Below are positions 34,831-43,767 of a stretch of 64,000 nt of DNA, one piece after another. The DNA comes from Sphingomonadales bacterium 32-65-25 (GTDB taxonomy: Bacteria > Pseudomonadota > Alphaproteobacteria > Sphingomonadales > Sphingomonadaceae): contig NCEU01000004.1 in assembly GCA_002280855.1 (NCBI GenBank), positions 115,118 to 179,117 on the forward strand, read 5' to 3'. The notes under the pieces are model-generated. The model did not search any database. It saw only the letters and a list, made by a program, of their open reading frames with translations, and had not been told where the DNA came from. Numbering within the stretch: the stretch's first letter is position 1; each line of letters begins with the position of its first letter. Made by a program: the position numbers and the translations under genes.

Positions 34831-35871
34831 ATGGGTTACAAGATCGTTGTTGTGGGCGCCACCGGCAGTGTCGGGCGCGAAATGCTGAACATCCTGGCGG
34901 AACGGCAGTTCCCGCTGGACGATATCGCTGCCGTCGCCTCCTCGCGTTCGGTGGGCGACAAGGTCGAGTTTGGCGAGACCGGCCGCGAGATCAAAGTGCA
35001 GAACCTTGAGCATTTCGATTTCACTGGCTGGGATATCGCGCTGTTTGCCGCTGGCTCCGGCCCGGCCAAGATCTATGCCCCCAAGGCCGCTTCGCAGGGC
35101 TGCGTGGTGATCGACAACAGCAGCCTGTTCCGTATGGATCATGATGTGCCGCTGATCGTGCCGGAAGTGAACCCGGAGGCCATCGACGGCTACAAGAAGC
35201 GGATGATCATCGCCAATCCCAACTGCTCCACGGCGCAAATGGTGGTGGCGCTCAAGCCGCTGCACGATGCTGCCATCATCAAGCGCATTGTGGTGAGCAC
35301 CTACCAATCAGTATCCGGCGCCGGCAAGGACGGCATGGACGAATTGTTCACCCAGAGCCGCGCCATCTTCGTGGGTGACGAGCCGGTGAACGAGAAGTTC
35401 ACCAAGCGCATCGCCTTCAACGTGATCCCCCACATCGACAGCTTCCTGGGCCCCGACAGCGGCATGGACGGGTACACAAAGGAAGAATGGAAGATGACGG
35501 TGGAGACTCGCAAGATCCTCGATCCCGATATCGAGGTGACGGCGACCTGCGTGCGCGTGCCGGTGTTTGTCGGCCACAGCGAAGCCATCAACGTCGAGTT
35601 CGAAATGCCACTTTCCGTCGCCAAGGCGCAGAGCCTGCTGCGCGAAGCGCCGGGCATCATGCTCGTCGACAAGCGCGAGGACGGTGGCTACGTCACCCCC
35701 ATCGAATGCGTTGGCGATTATGCCACCTTCGTTTCCCGCGTCCGCAAGGATCCGACCGTGGAGCATGGCCTGGCGCTGTGGTGCGTGTCCGACAATCTGC
35801 GCAAGGGTGCAGCATTGAACGCGGTGCAGATCGCCGAGCTGCTCGGCCGCCGCCACCTGAAGAAGGGCTAA
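34831..35871 (+). CDS. asd: Aspartate-semialdehyde dehydrogenase
   Basis: It makes aspartate semialdehyde for lysine/diaminopimelate, threonine and methionine. The 346 residues include the NADP-binding VVGATGSVGREML, the substrate strand VIDNSSLFRMDHDVPLIVPEVN (by its ends VIDNSSLF and IVPEVN), the catalytic Cys in IANPNCSTAQ and the base His region RVPVFVGHSEAI. The gene has its own ribosome site (CCAAGGAGCA) and a 66-base gap to the symporter, so it may have its own promoter. Its stop overlaps the HTH gene on the other strand by four bases. Confidence 0.96.
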   Translation: MGYKIVVVGATGSVGREMLNILAERQFPLDDIAAVASSRSVGDKVEFGETGREIKVQNLEHFDFTGWDIALFAAGSGPAKIYAPKAASQGCVVIDNSSLFRMDHDVPLIVPEVNPEAIDGYKKRMIIANPNCSTAQMVVALKPLHDAAIIKRIVVSTYQSVSGAGKDGMDELFTQSRAIFVGDEPVNEKFTKRIAFNVIPHIDSFLGPDSGMDGYTKEEWKMTVETRKILDPDIEVTATCVRVPVFVGHSEAINVEFEMPLSVAKAQSLLREAPGIMLVDKREDGGYVTPIECVGDYATFVSRVRKDPTVEHGLALWCVSDNLRKGAALNAVQIAELLGRRHLKKG

Positions 35872-36092
35872 TCCGTCTCGTCCGGGCCGCTGGAATCGAA
35901 TTCCAGCAGGTCACCCGGCTGGCAGTCGAGCACGCGGCAGAGCTTGGCGAGCGTGTCGAAGCGCACGCCCTTTACCTTGCCGGATTTCAGCAACGACAGA
36001 TTGGTTTCGGCCATGCCGATGGCGGCGGCCACGTCGCGCGCCTTCATCTTGCGCCGGGCCAGCATGACATCGAGGGTGACAATGATCGCCAT
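35868..36092 (-). CDS. Small XRE/Cro-CI-type repressor (YozG-like)
   Basis: The 74-residue protein is essentially a single helix-turn-helix: KMKARDVAAAIGMAETNLSLLKSGKVKGVRFDTLAKLCRVLDCQPGDLLEF (by its ends). This is the YozG-like group often encoded with a DUF2975-type membrane protein. It follows the membrane protein gene at 36096 by three bases, so the pair is one transcript. The palindrome at 36605-36623 upstream of the pair is the obvious candidate operator for autoregulation. Confidence 0.85.
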   Translation of the reverse strand: MAIIVTLDVMLARRKMKARDVAAAIGMAETNLSLLKSGKVKGVRFDTLAKLCRVLDCQPGDLLEFDSSGPDETD

Positions 36093-36095
36093 TGA

Positions 36096-36584
36096 TCAGA
36101 CGATCTGATCGAGATCAGCCTGGATGACGGCGGCTTGATCCAGCACGCCGGCCAGGCTGCGCAGGGCAAAGCCGACAGCGGCCACGCCGACCAGCAGGGC
36201 CGAACCCGTGGCCGTTTCATGCTGGATTTCGCCGATGACCAGGGCCGATACCGCCGCTGCGACCATCCATTCACCGCTGCGCCGGACATGCCGGCCTGTC
36301 TCCGGTGCCAGCAGCGCGCCGCCTTCGAGATGGGTAAACAGCAAGCGCCCCTGCCACACGGCGCCAAGCAGCATGATTGCCGGCAGCAGCGCGATCAGTC
36401 GTTCACCGATGGCACGGATGCCGGTGCGATCCCCCGCGACCAGCATGGCACCGAGCTGCTTCAGTGGCACATAGGCCTCCGCAAACAAGGAAAGGGCGGC
36501 AAAGGCAAACAGAACAGTGAGCAGGCGGGCCATGCTGCTGAAATCACCTTGCAGCGTTTGCAGTCGTTGCTTTTCGTCAGTCAC
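36096..36584 (-). CDS. DUF2975-like four-helix membrane protein
   Basis: The 162-residue integral membrane protein has hydrophobic segments at about residues 18-42, 63-85, 105-125 and 132-150. It resembles DUF2975 proteins in size, topology and in being paired with a YozG-like XRE gene; I cannot see a diagnostic motif. I chose the GTG at 36584 because TTGGAGACGCAAA precedes it, rather than the ATG at 36614, which sits in the operator-like palindrome and has no ribosome site. The role is unknown. Confidence 0.65.
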   Translation of the reverse strand: MTDEKQRLQTLQGDFSSMARLLTVLFAFAALSLFAEAYVPLKQLGAMLVAGDRTGIRAIGERLIALLPAIMLLGAVWQGRLLFTHLEGGALLAPETGRHVRRSGEWMVAAAVSALVIGEIQHETATGSALLVGVAAVGFALRSLAGVLDQAAVIQADLDQIV

Positions 36585-36604
36585 TTTGCGTCTCCAATTA
36601 CAAT

Positions 36605-36623
36605 CTTTATGCAATACATAAAG
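36605..36623. promoter_or_regulatory. Palindromic operator candidate for the XRE pair
   Basis: CTTTATG and CATAAAG (7-bp arms, 5-base centre CAATA) form a perfect inverted repeat in an AT-rich patch 21 bases upstream of the GTG start. Size and place fit a Cro/CI-type dimer site. Confidence 0.5.
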
Positions 36624-36826
36624 TTTGTACCGATAGACGTCAAGTGCCTTGTGCTGCGCCGCCCGCCGGCTGAAGCCCGGCTGAACGAAACAAGGCCAGT
36701 GTATGGCAAAAGCACCACACCGCCACCAAATTGCCCAGCTTGGTTCAGGTCATGGCCAGCCAGTTGGGCCTAACCCCTTGTGCAGCCGGCCATCCCCATC
36801 GCCGGCGAAAAACAAGGAATACACCA

Positions 36827-37429
36827 ATGTCACGTTTCGCTTTTGCTTTGCTCGCTGCCGCTGCCATCGCTGGCCCGGCCGTTGCGCAGGAAGCCAAGAA
36901 CTTCAACGGCCCGTTCATCGGCGGCCAGATCGGCTGGCAGCAGGATCGCCAGTCGCTTGATCTCAGCACCGTGCCGCCCTCCACCGTCCGCGCCAAGGGT
37001 GACGGCTTCGCCTATGGCGGCCAGCTCGGTTACGATCTCAACCTCGGTGGCGGCGTCATCGGCGTCGAAACCTCGCTTACCGGCCGCACCGGCACCAACC
37101 GCTTCCCCACCTTCGATCTCGAATCGGGCCGCACCATCAACGTGACGGCGCGTGCCGGCTGGCTGGTAACGCCGGAAGGCCTGCTTTATGCGCGTGGTGG
37201 TTACTCCAACGCCCGCTTCTCGATCACCAACCCGGCCGGCGGTGCGGAAAACCGCGATGGTTACACAGTGGGCGCCGGTTACGAACAGATGCTGGGCAAG
37301 AATGTCTCGGCCCGCATCGAGTATAACTACAGCGATTACGGCAACGACACGCTGCCGGGCATCGGCGGCGGCGCTAGCCTCAACTATCACCGCCATGCGG
37401 TGATGACTGGCGTGAACTTCCGCTTCTGA
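36827..37429 (+). CDS. Outer-membrane beta-barrel protein (Omp25/OmpA-like barrel)
   Basis: The 200-residue product starts with the signal MSRFAFALLAAAAIAGPAVAQ (cleavage after AVA). About eight amphipathic strands follow, for example FIGGQIGW, AYGGQLGYDLN, INVTARAGWLV, LLYARGGYSNARF, YTVGAGYEQML and ARIEYNYSDYG, ending with terminal Phe in GVNFRF as barrel-assembly substrates do. It belongs to the small porin-family/opacity barrels of alphaproteobacteria. The start at 36827 has AAGGAATACACCA upstream. A terminator follows at 37450-37477. Confidence 0.85.
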   Translation: MSRFAFALLAAAAIAGPAVAQEAKNFNGPFIGGQIGWQQDRQSLDLSTVPPSTVRAKGDGFAYGGQLGYDLNLGGGVIGVETSLTGRTGTNRFPTFDLESGRTINVTARAGWLVTPEGLLYARGGYSNARFSITNPAGGAENRDGYTVGAGYEQMLGKNVSARIEYNYSDYGNDTLPGIGGGASLNYHRHAVMTGVNFRF

Positions 37430-37449
37430 GTTCCCCCGACCGGAAGAGT

Positions 37450-37482
37450 GGGGCCGGCAGCACACGCTGCCGGCCCCATTTT
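37450..37482 (+). terminator. Rho-independent terminator
   Basis: An 11-bp stem GGGGCCGGCAG with CTGCCGGCCCC, loop CACACG, is followed by ATTTTC. It lies between the converging barrel gene and CoA-transferase subunit B gene. Confidence 0.75.
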
Positions 37483-37486
37483 CGTA

Positions 37487-38119
37487 TCAGGCTTCGAAAT
37501 GGCCTTCGGTGCGGGCCTTGAGCATGTCGAGATCGATACCCGGCGCCAGTTCGATCAGCCGGAACGGTGCGCCCTTGGCCGGGCGGGCCAGCACGGCGAG
37601 CTCGCTGATCACCATGTCCACCACGCCCTTGCCGGTGAGCGGCAGGGTGCACGCCGTCTTGAACTTGGCGCTGCCATCCTTGGCGTTGTGCTCCATCAGC
37701 ACGATGATCTTCTTGACGCCCGCCACCAGGTCCATGGCGCCGCCCATGCCCTTCACCATCTTGCCCGGGATCATCCAGTTGGCGATGTCGCCGTTGTCGG
37801 CCACTTCCATCGCACCCAGGATCGACAGATCGATATGGCCGCCGCGAATCATGGCGAAACTGTCGGCGCTGCTGAAATAGCTGGTGCGGTCGAGTTCGGT
37901 GATGGTCTGCTTTCCGGCGTTGATCAGGTCCGGATCTTCCTCGCCCGCAAACGGAAACGGCCCCATGCCCAGCATGCCGTTCTCGCTTTGCAGCGTCACG
38001 TCCACGCCTTCGGGGATGAAATTGGCCACCAGAGTGGGCATGCCGATACCCAGGTTCACATAGAACCCGTCCTGCAGCTCCTTGGCGGCGCGGGCGGCCT
38101 GTTGATCACGCGTCCACAT
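37487..38119 (-). CDS. scoB: 3-oxoacid CoA-transferase subunit B
   Basis: With subunit A it moves CoA between succinyl-CoA and acetoacetate or a similar 3-oxoacid. The 210 residues contain the catalytic Glu of [12 protein letters not shown] and the N-terminal [19 protein letters not shown], plus the conserved [19 protein letters not shown]. Whether the acceptor is acetoacetate or 3-oxoadipate cannot be told apart; no protocatechuate genes are near, which favours ketone-body-like use. Its start overlaps the subunit A stop by one base. Confidence 0.92.
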   Translation of the reverse strand: MWTRDQQAARAAKELQDGFYVNLGIGMPTLVANFIPEGVDVTLQSENGMLGMGPFPFAGEEDPDLINAGKQTITELDRTSYFSSADSFAMIRGGHIDLSILGAMEVADNGDIANWMIPGKMVKGMGGAMDLVAGVKKIIVLMEHNAKDGSAKFKTACTLPLTGKGVVDMVISELAVLARPAKGAPFRLIELAPGIDLDMLKARTEGHFEA

Positions 38120-38841
38120 CAGGCGGGCTCCCTCTGGCGCACGGTGCGCTGCTCGATGCGCTTTTCATAATCCCGGCCAACGAACAATCGCTGCACGAAC
38201 ACGCCGGGCGTGTGGATATGATCGGGATCGAACGTGCCGGCCGGCACCAATTCCTCCACTTCCACCACGGTCACCTTGCCGGCGGTCGCCATCATCGGGT
38301 TGAAGTTGCGCGACGTCTTGCGGAAGATCAGGTTGCCGTACGGATCGGCCTTCCATGCCTTCACGATGGACACATCGGCGATCAGGCCGGTTTCAAGGAT
38401 GTAGGTTTCGGTTCCCGAAGCCGTGGCAAAATCCTTGTGCTCCTTGCCTTCGGCCACCAGCGTGCCAACGCCGGTTTTCGTATAGAAGCCCGGAATGCCG
38501 GCGCCGCCAGCGCGGATGCGTTCGGCCAGCGTGCCCTGCGGGTTGAATTCCAGTTGCAGCTCGCCGGCCAGATACTGCCGTTCGAACTCCTTGTTCTCGC
38601 CCACGTAAGACGAGATCATCTTCGCGATCTGCCGCGTTTCCAGCAGCTGTCCGAGGCCAAAGCCATCGACGCCGGCATTGTTGGAGATGACGGTGAGGCC
38701 CTTCACCCCGGCATCGCGCAGCGCGGCAATCAGTTTTTCGGGGATGCCGCACAGGCCGAACCCGCCGGACATGATCGTCATCCCGTCGAACAGCAGACCT
38801 TCAAGCGCGGCCTTCGCGTCGGGATAGAGCTTGTTGGCCAT
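38119..38841 (-). CDS. scoA: 3-oxoacid CoA-transferase subunit A
   Basis: The 240-residue subunit has the CoA-binding [13 protein letters not shown] motif (about 31-43), [16 protein letters not shown] and [15 protein letters not shown] [21 protein letters not shown], all typical of type I CoA-transferase alpha subunits. I chose ATG 38841 because GGGAGG precedes it by six bases, over the in-frame ATG at 38859. It is the first gene of the scoAB pair. The pair would return acyl units released by beta-oxidation to the acetyl-CoA pool. Confidence 0.92.
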   Translation of the reverse strand: MANKLYPDAKAALEGLLFDGMTIMSGGFGLCGIPEKLIAALRDAGVKGLTVISNNAGVDGFGLGQLLETRQIAKMISSYVGENKEFERQYLAGELQLEFNPQGTLAERIRAGGAGIPGFYTKTGVGTLVAEGKEHKDFATASGTETYILETGLIADVSIVKAWKADPYGNLIFRKTSRNFNPMMATAGKVTVVEVEELVPAGTFDPDHIHTPGVFVQRLFVGRDYEKRIEQRTVRQREPA

Positions 38842-38968
38842 GGGCGGCCTCCCTTTCATGTTGCATCTGCGAAATAAACGGATTGCAGCCGCCGCGCCAG
38901 CCGGTTTCTGGGATTGCGCTGTCTGATTTCCGGAGGACTCGGCAGCAGCGCTCGGCTATCAGGCGCGA

Positions 38969-40345
38969 ATGAGCCCGCTTGATATCGCCATCGCCGAAGG
39001 TCGCCGCTTCATCGACAGCCAGTCCACCCGCAGCGTTGCCCCCACCGGCAGCCGCGCCGATATCCTGGCCCCCATGCCCACGGCCCTGCCCGCCACCGGC
39101 ATGGACCCAGCGGACGTGGTGCGCCTCATCGCCCGCGCTGCCGAACCCGGCCTGATGGGCAATCTGGGTGGGCGGTTCTTTGCCTGGGTGAAAGGCGGCG
39201 CATTGCCGGCGGCTCACGCCACCGATGTGCTGGCGACGCTGTGGGATCAGAATGTTGTGCTCGCCGCCACCAGCCCGGCCGGGGCGGTGCTGGAGGAAGT
39301 TGCGGGGCGGCTGCTGCTCGATGCGCTGCGCTTGCCGGCGGATTGTGCCTACAGCTTCACCACCGGCTGCCAGATGAGCCACACCACCGCGCTGGCCGCC
39401 GCCCGCCACCATGTGCTGGCCCGCGCCGGCTGGGATGTGGAGCATGATGGCCTGTTCGGCGCGCCGCCGATCTGCGTGCTGGCCAACGCCCACCGTCACT
39501 CCAGCGTCGACCGCGCACTGCGGCTGCTCGGCATCGGCACGGCGGCAATTGTCCCGCTGGGCGGCGGCGGACCGGGCAAGGTGGGCGCGGCCGAATTGCA
39601 GGCGGCGCTGGCCGCCACGCAGGGCGCGCCGACGATCGTCGTTCTGAACGCCGGGGATCTGAACCTGGGCGCCTGCGATGATTTCGCCACGCTGGCGCCG
39701 ATGGCGCAGGCGGCCGGCGCGTGGGTGCATGTCGATGGCGCGTTCGGGCTGTGGCTCAATGCAGCGCCACGCTTCCGCGCCCAGGTGGCGGGTATCGACC
39801 TGTGCGACAGCTGGGCGACCGATGGCCACAAATGGCTGAACACGCCCTATGACGCCGGCATGGCCATCACCCGCCACGGCGACGCGCTGAAGGCATCGAT
39901 GCGGATGACCGCGAGTTACCTGACCGAAGGCGGCGACACCCGCGATCCGATGGATTACACGCCGGAATGGTCACGCCGGGCGCGCGCGCTGCCGACGCTG
40001 GCCGCCCTGCTGGAACTGGGCCGCGATGGGCTGGCCGACATGATCGAGCGCTGCTGCGACCATGCCATGGCCATCCACGACGGCATCGCGGCGCTGGACG
40101 GTGCCACCAGCATCGCCCGGCCAGTGATGAACCAGGGCCTGATCCGTTTCCACAATTCCGCCGGCGCCAACATCAGCGACGCGGTGATCGCCGCCATCAA
40201 TGCCAGCGGCGAAGCCTTCCTGAGCGGTGTGCTGTGGCAGGGCGAGCGCGCGATGCGGATCAGCGTGTGCAACTGGCAGACCAACGAAGACGACGTGCGC
40301 CGCACCGTGGCAGCGGCGGCGCAAGCGCTGGCGGCTTTGCGTTAA
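38969..40345 (+). CDS. Group II PLP-dependent decarboxylase/aminotransferase
   Basis: The 458-residue fold-type I PLP enzyme resembles aromatic-amino-acid and glutamate decarboxylases: FTTGCQMSHTTALAAARHH, NAHRHSSVDRALRLLG, VHVDGAFGLW (PLP-binding Asp) and DSWATDGHKWLNTPYDAG with the Schiff-base Lys. The substrate could be an aromatic or acidic amino acid. There is no signal peptide. It is divergent from scoA with a 127-base gap, and its end overlaps the small membrane-protein gene by four bases. It has no associated transporter here. Confidence 0.85.
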   Translation: MSPLDIAIAEGRRFIDSQSTRSVAPTGSRADILAPMPTALPATGMDPADVVRLIARAAEPGLMGNLGGRFFAWVKGGALPAAHATDVLATLWDQNVVLAATSPAGAVLEEVAGRLLLDALRLPADCAYSFTTGCQMSHTTALAAARHHVLARAGWDVEHDGLFGAPPICVLANAHRHSSVDRALRLLGIGTAAIVPLGGGGPGKVGAAELQAALAATQGAPTIVVLNAGDLNLGACDDFATLAPMAQAAGAWVHVDGAFGLWLNAAPRFRAQVAGIDLCDSWATDGHKWLNTPYDAGMAITRHGDALKASMRMTASYLTEGGDTRDPMDYTPEWSRRARALPTLAALLELGRDGLADMIERCCDHAMAIHDGIAALDGATSIARPVMNQGLIRFHNSAGANISDAVIAAINASGEAFLSGVLWQGERAMRISVCNWQTNEDDVRRTVAAAAQALAALR

Positions 40346-40674
40346 ACGCGCCGCCGGCCGATCAAGCCGCCGATCAGACCCGTCACCGCACTGCTGCCAG
40401 TGCCGAGGGCGAGCAGGCTGGTCGGCACGTCTCCCAGCGCCACCGAAACCGCAATGCCGATGGCGGCGCTGATGCCGCCGGCCAAGGCGCCACTGCCGGC
40501 GGCGGCGCTGATGCTGGCCGGCTGGCCTTTCAGCGCCGCCCAGCCAGCCAGCGCCGAAATGCCCATGCCGCCGATGGCAAACAGGTCGGCGACGGCCGGC
40601 ACGAAATGCCCGGCGACCACCATGGCGATCTGGGCGATGGTGCCCAGAATCGTTGCGCGGATAAGCTGGTTCAT
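40342..40674 (-). CDS. Small glycine/alanine-rich membrane protein
   Basis: The product has 110 residues from ATG 40674, which has GGGGGAGAGG a few bases upstream. There are three or four hydrophobic stretches: TILGTIAQIAMVVAGHFV, LFAIGGMGISALAGWAAL, AGSGALAGGISAAIGIAVSVAL and a last one before the basic end IGRRRV. Its Gly-rich helices resemble those of small membrane-packed proteins. No family or function is recognised. It lies between the PLP decarboxylase and an acyl-CoA synthetase gene. Confidence 0.65.
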   Translation of the reverse strand: MNQLIRATILGTIAQIAMVVAGHFVPAVADLFAIGGMGISALAGWAALKGQPASISAAAGSGALAGGISAAIGIAVSVALGDVPTSLLALGTGSSAVTGLIGGLIGRRRV

Positions 40675-40726
40675 GATCCTCTCCCCCCAGAGCGGTGAAG
40701 CGAAGATGCTGCGCCTTTGCCGCCGG

Positions 40727-42229
40727 TCAGGCAACCGTGCCGGTGAAGCTGTCGCGCAATTCTCGTTTCAACACCTTGCCGATGTGGCTGCGCGGCAACT
40801 CATCCAACAGCACGACGGCGGCAAGACGCTGGGTCTTGCCCACCTTAGCATTGGCGGCGGTACGCAGGGCTTCAGGGTCCGATCCCGGCGCGACGACGAA
40901 AGCCACGGGGGTTTCGCCCCAGGCGTCTGACGCGACGCCCACCACGGCGGCCTCCACCACGCCAGGAAGAGTGAGCAGCACGGCCTCGATATCGGAGGGG
41001 TAGATGTTGAAACCGCCCGAGATGATCATGTCCTTGGCGCGGTCCATGAGCGTCAGGAAGCCATCTTCATCCAGCCGGCCGATGTCGCCGGTGCGCAGCC
41101 ATTCCTTGCCGTCGGGATCGATCCAATAGGCCTTGGCAGTCAGATCCGGTCGGTTCTTGTAGCCGTTCATGGTGGCCGGCGAGCGGCCGACGATTTCACC
41201 TGGCGTACCCGGTGGCACGTCGTTGCCATCTTCATCGATGATGCGCACCTCGTGGCCGGGTTGCGGCTGGCCAACGGTGTGCAGCTTGTCGGGATGTTCG
41301 TGGGCGACGAGCATGAAGCCGACACCGCCTTCGGTCATGCCGAAGAATTCGATCAGGCCGCCAGGCATGCGGCGCAGCACTTCGGCCTTCAACTCGGCCG
41401 CGAACGGCGCGGAGGTGCAGAATTTCATCTGGATGGAGGAGAGATCGGTCGCGTCGAAGCCGGGATCGGCGAGCAGGCGGCGATATTGCACCGGCACCAG
41501 CATGGCGTGGGTGACGCGGTGGGTTTCAGCCTCGTTGAGCCAGCGAGCGGTGTCGAACTTGGGCATCAGCACGACGGTGCCGCCCCACGCCAGGGTGGGG
41601 ATGAAGCTGACCAGGGTGGTGTTGGAATAAAGCGGGGTGGAGCACAGCGTGACGCACTCCGGCCCATAGCCGATGCGGCGGCCGCCGGTGATGTGCAGGG
41701 AGCGCATGGAGCAGCTTTGCACGATGCCCTTGGGGGTGCCAGTGGTGCCGCTGGAATAGATGATGTTGAAGCCGGCCGCCGGATCGAGCGGGGCCAGTGC
41801 CGGCGGCTGCGCGGTGGGATCGATGAAGCTGCTCAGCCGATCGAGATCGACCAGCGTCTTGCCTGCCAGCACCGCGCCGAATTCGGCGCGGTTGGGGGCA
41901 TCGACGAAGACGAACTGCGCGCCCGAATCGGCGACCATGGCGGCGATCTGGTCGGGCGTGGAACTGGGGGCCAGCGGCGCGATGGTGGCGCGCAGGCGCA
42001 GCACGGCTGCCCAAAGCACGGCATAATCGACGCTGGAGAGCGCGACGCTGGCCACGCTGTCGCCGGGCTTCACACCATGATCAGCCAGCGTGCCGGCCAG
42101 TTTGTCGGCCCGGGCAACGAAGTCCCGCCACGTCAACCGATCAGTCCCACAGATAACGGCGGGTTGATCAGGCCAGGCGGCGGCGTTGGCGGCCAGGGCG
42201 GCGGGGAAATCGAAGATGCTGTCGGTCAT
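40727..42229 (-). CDS. Acyl-CoA synthetase (AMP-forming)
   Basis: The 500-residue adenylate-forming enzyme activates a carboxylic acid to its CoA thioester. Motifs are the P-loop-like YSSGTTGTPKGIVQS, the mid motif FFGMTEGG, the hinge LRTGDIGRLDEDGFLTLMDRAKDMIISGGFNIYP (by its ends) and the C-terminal catalytic Lys in IGKVLKREL. Chain length preference is unknown; 500 residues suits medium-chain or aryl acids. It stands between small membrane-protein genes and may supply substrates to the acyl-CoA dehydrogenases in this window. Confidence 0.88.
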   Translation of the reverse strand: MTDSIFDFPAALAANAAAWPDQPAVICGTDRLTWRDFVARADKLAGTLADHGVKPGDSVASVALSSVDYAVLWAAVLRLRATIAPLAPSSTPDQIAAMVADSGAQFVFVDAPNRAEFGAVLAGKTLVDLDRLSSFIDPTAQPPALAPLDPAAGFNIIYSSGTTGTPKGIVQSCSMRSLHITGGRRIGYGPECVTLCSTPLYSNTTLVSFIPTLAWGGTVVLMPKFDTARWLNEAETHRVTHAMLVPVQYRRLLADPGFDATDLSSIQMKFCTSAPFAAELKAEVLRRMPGGLIEFFGMTEGGVGFMLVAHEHPDKLHTVGQPQPGHEVRIIDEDGNDVPPGTPGEIVGRSPATMNGYKNRPDLTAKAYWIDPDGKEWLRTGDIGRLDEDGFLTLMDRAKDMIISGGFNIYPSDIEAVLLTLPGVVEAAVVGVASDAWGETPVAFVVAPGSDPEALRTAANAKVGKTQRLAAVVLLDELPRSHIGKVLKRELRDSFTGTVA

Positions 42230-42274
42230 GGCCTGCAGCGTTGCCGACCCCCGCCGGCCTGTCCACTGCTGAAA

Positions 42275-42577
42275 TCAGGCAGCCTGCTGGAGCGCGGGCG
42301 CAGCGATCAGCGCCGGCACGTCGTTGCCCAGCTGGGCCAGGGCGCGGGCGTGGGCGTCATACTGGGCCTGCAGGCGGGCCAGATGCACTGGATCATGGCC
42401 GTTGCGGCTGATGGCGTCGGCCAGCAGTTCGGCGCCGGACACCAGCTTGGCGATCTGGCGCTGCTTGCGGGTTTCGAGCTGGCGCGGGGCGAGAATGAAG
42501 AAATAGGCCACCGGGGCCGAAAGCGTGATGTAGGTCATCACGATCATGATGATGGTCACGCTGTTATTTGCCAGCAT
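42275..42577 (-). CDS. Small single-helix membrane protein
   Basis: The 100-residue protein starts MLANNSVTIIMIVMTYITLSAPVAYFFILAPRQ, one transmembrane helix at about 8-30. A cytoplasmic helical tail rich in Ala, Gln and His follows (ARLQAQYDAHARALAQLG). I chose ATG 42577 because CGGAG lies eight bases upstream; the frame further upstream has no matching composition. The family is unrecognised. Confidence 0.6.
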   Translation of the reverse strand: MLANNSVTIIMIVMTYITLSAPVAYFFILAPRQLETRKQRQIAKLVSGAELLADAISRNGHDPVHLARLQAQYDAHARALAQLGNDVPALIAAPALQQAA

Positions 42578-42726
42578 CGTCTTGCTCCGTGAGTAGCGGG
42601 TTGAATTGGCGCTCTGCCCATGCTGCGACGCCGCATGACAGGCCCGTGATGACAACGCCAGCCCAATGCGGCCAAGAGCTTGGCAGCGGGCGGTTTTGCC
42701 GCAGTGCAGGAAGGGAGTTATGAAAA

Positions 42727-42758
42727 GGGCGGCGGCCATGCCGGCCGCCGCCCGTTTT
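42727..42758 (-). terminator. Rho-independent terminator of the cold-shock gene
   Basis: An 11-bp perfect stem GGGCGGCGGCC/GGCCGCCGCCC (42727-42737 and 42743-42753) is bounded by AAAA and GTTTT, so it works on both strands. It lies 17 bases past the cold-shock gene stop. Confidence 0.8.
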
Positions 42759-42774
42759 CATCGCCTGAAGTCGA

Positions 42775-43614
42775 TCAGATCGCGCTCAGGTTCACCGCAG
42801 CCTCTTTGCCGCGACGATCTTCTTCCAGTTCGAACGAGACGCGCTGGCCTTCGTTCAGATTGGAGAAGCCGGCGCGTTCCACGGCCGAGATGTGCACGAA
42901 AGCATCCGGCGCACCATCGTCGCGCTGGATGAAACCGAAGCCCTTGGTGCCGTTGAAGAACTTCACCGTGCCTTCAACGCGCTCACCCGTGGTCATCGGG
43001 GTGCGTTCACGCGACGGGCGACGTTCGAAATCAGCGCCACCGGCGCGCGGTTCGCGCGGTTCGCGCGGCGCACGTTCTTCAACCGGCAGCGGTTCGCCTT
43101 CGATCTTCAGTTCGGTCGCCGAAACACGGCCATTGCGTTCGGTGAGGGTGAATTCCAGCGGTTGGCCATCGGCCAGGCCGGTCAGGCCAGCGGCTTCCAC
43201 CGCCGAGATGTGCACAAACACATCTTCACCACCGTCTTCACGCACCACGAAGCCAAAGCCCTTTTGCGCGTTGAAGAACTTCACCGTGCCGCGGCCGGTG
43301 CCGATCACGATGCCCGGGGTCATTTCGCGCCTGGGTGCGCCGCCGCCGAAGCCGCCGCCACCGCCACCGCCGAAGCGGCCACCGCCGCCACCGCCGCCAC
43401 CGCCGAAGCGATCACCGCCGCCGCCGAAGCCGCCGCGACCACCGCCGCCGCCGCCGCCGAACCGGTCGCCACCGCCGCCGAAGCCGCCGCCGCCGCCACC
43501 GAAGCGATCGCCACCGCCGCCGAAGCTGCGGCTGGAGTCTTCAAAACTGTCAAAGCCGCGTTCGCGCTTGTCAGAACCACGCCCGGGACCACGTCCCCGT
43601 CGATCAAAGCTCAT
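42775..43614 (-). CDS. Double cold-shock-domain protein with glycine-rich N-terminus
   Basis: The 279-residue protein starts with about 95 residues of Arg/Phe-Gly low-complexity sequence (units of FGGGGDRFGGGGGG). Two cold-shock domains follow at about 107-170 and 210-278. Each has both RNA-binding motifs: KGFGFVV with VFVHIS, and KGFGFIQ with AFVHIS. Cold-shock domains bind single-stranded RNA or DNA and melt RNA structure. Gly/Arg/Phe-rich tails promote self-association, so condensate-like behaviour is possible but inferred. A 153-base upstream gap could hold a long 5' leader of the kind that controls cold-shock genes. Confidence 0.88.
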   Translation of the reverse strand: MSFDRRGRGPGRGSDKRERGFDSFEDSSRSFGGGGDRFGGGGGGFGGGGDRFGGGGGGGRGGFGGGGDRFGGGGGGGGGRFGGGGGGGFGGGAPRREMTPGIVIGTGRGTVKFFNAQKGFGFVVREDGGEDVFVHISAVEAAGLTGLADGQPLEFTLTERNGRVSATELKIEGEPLPVEERAPREPREPRAGGADFERRPSRERTPMTTGERVEGTVKFFNGTKGFGFIQRDDGAPDAFVHISAVERAGFSNLNEGQRVSFELEEDRRGKEAAVNLSAI

Positions 43615-43767
43615 TTAATTTCCAAATCCGTAGCTGTCTGTCTGAAACTGGAGCCTGTCGGGCGATGCGGTGAGGTATTCAAAGCAACGGGCCGATAATG
43701 CGCCGACAGCCAAGGTAAACGAAAAAGGGGCTGGACGCGAGTCGAATATTGGCGGGTGAAAACGGTG

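Noticed and set aside
43340..43560. Short tandem DNA repeats as a CRISPR or satellite array
   Set aside because: They are codons of the Gly-rich region of the cold-shock protein in its reading frame; unit length and spacing vary and there are no spacers.
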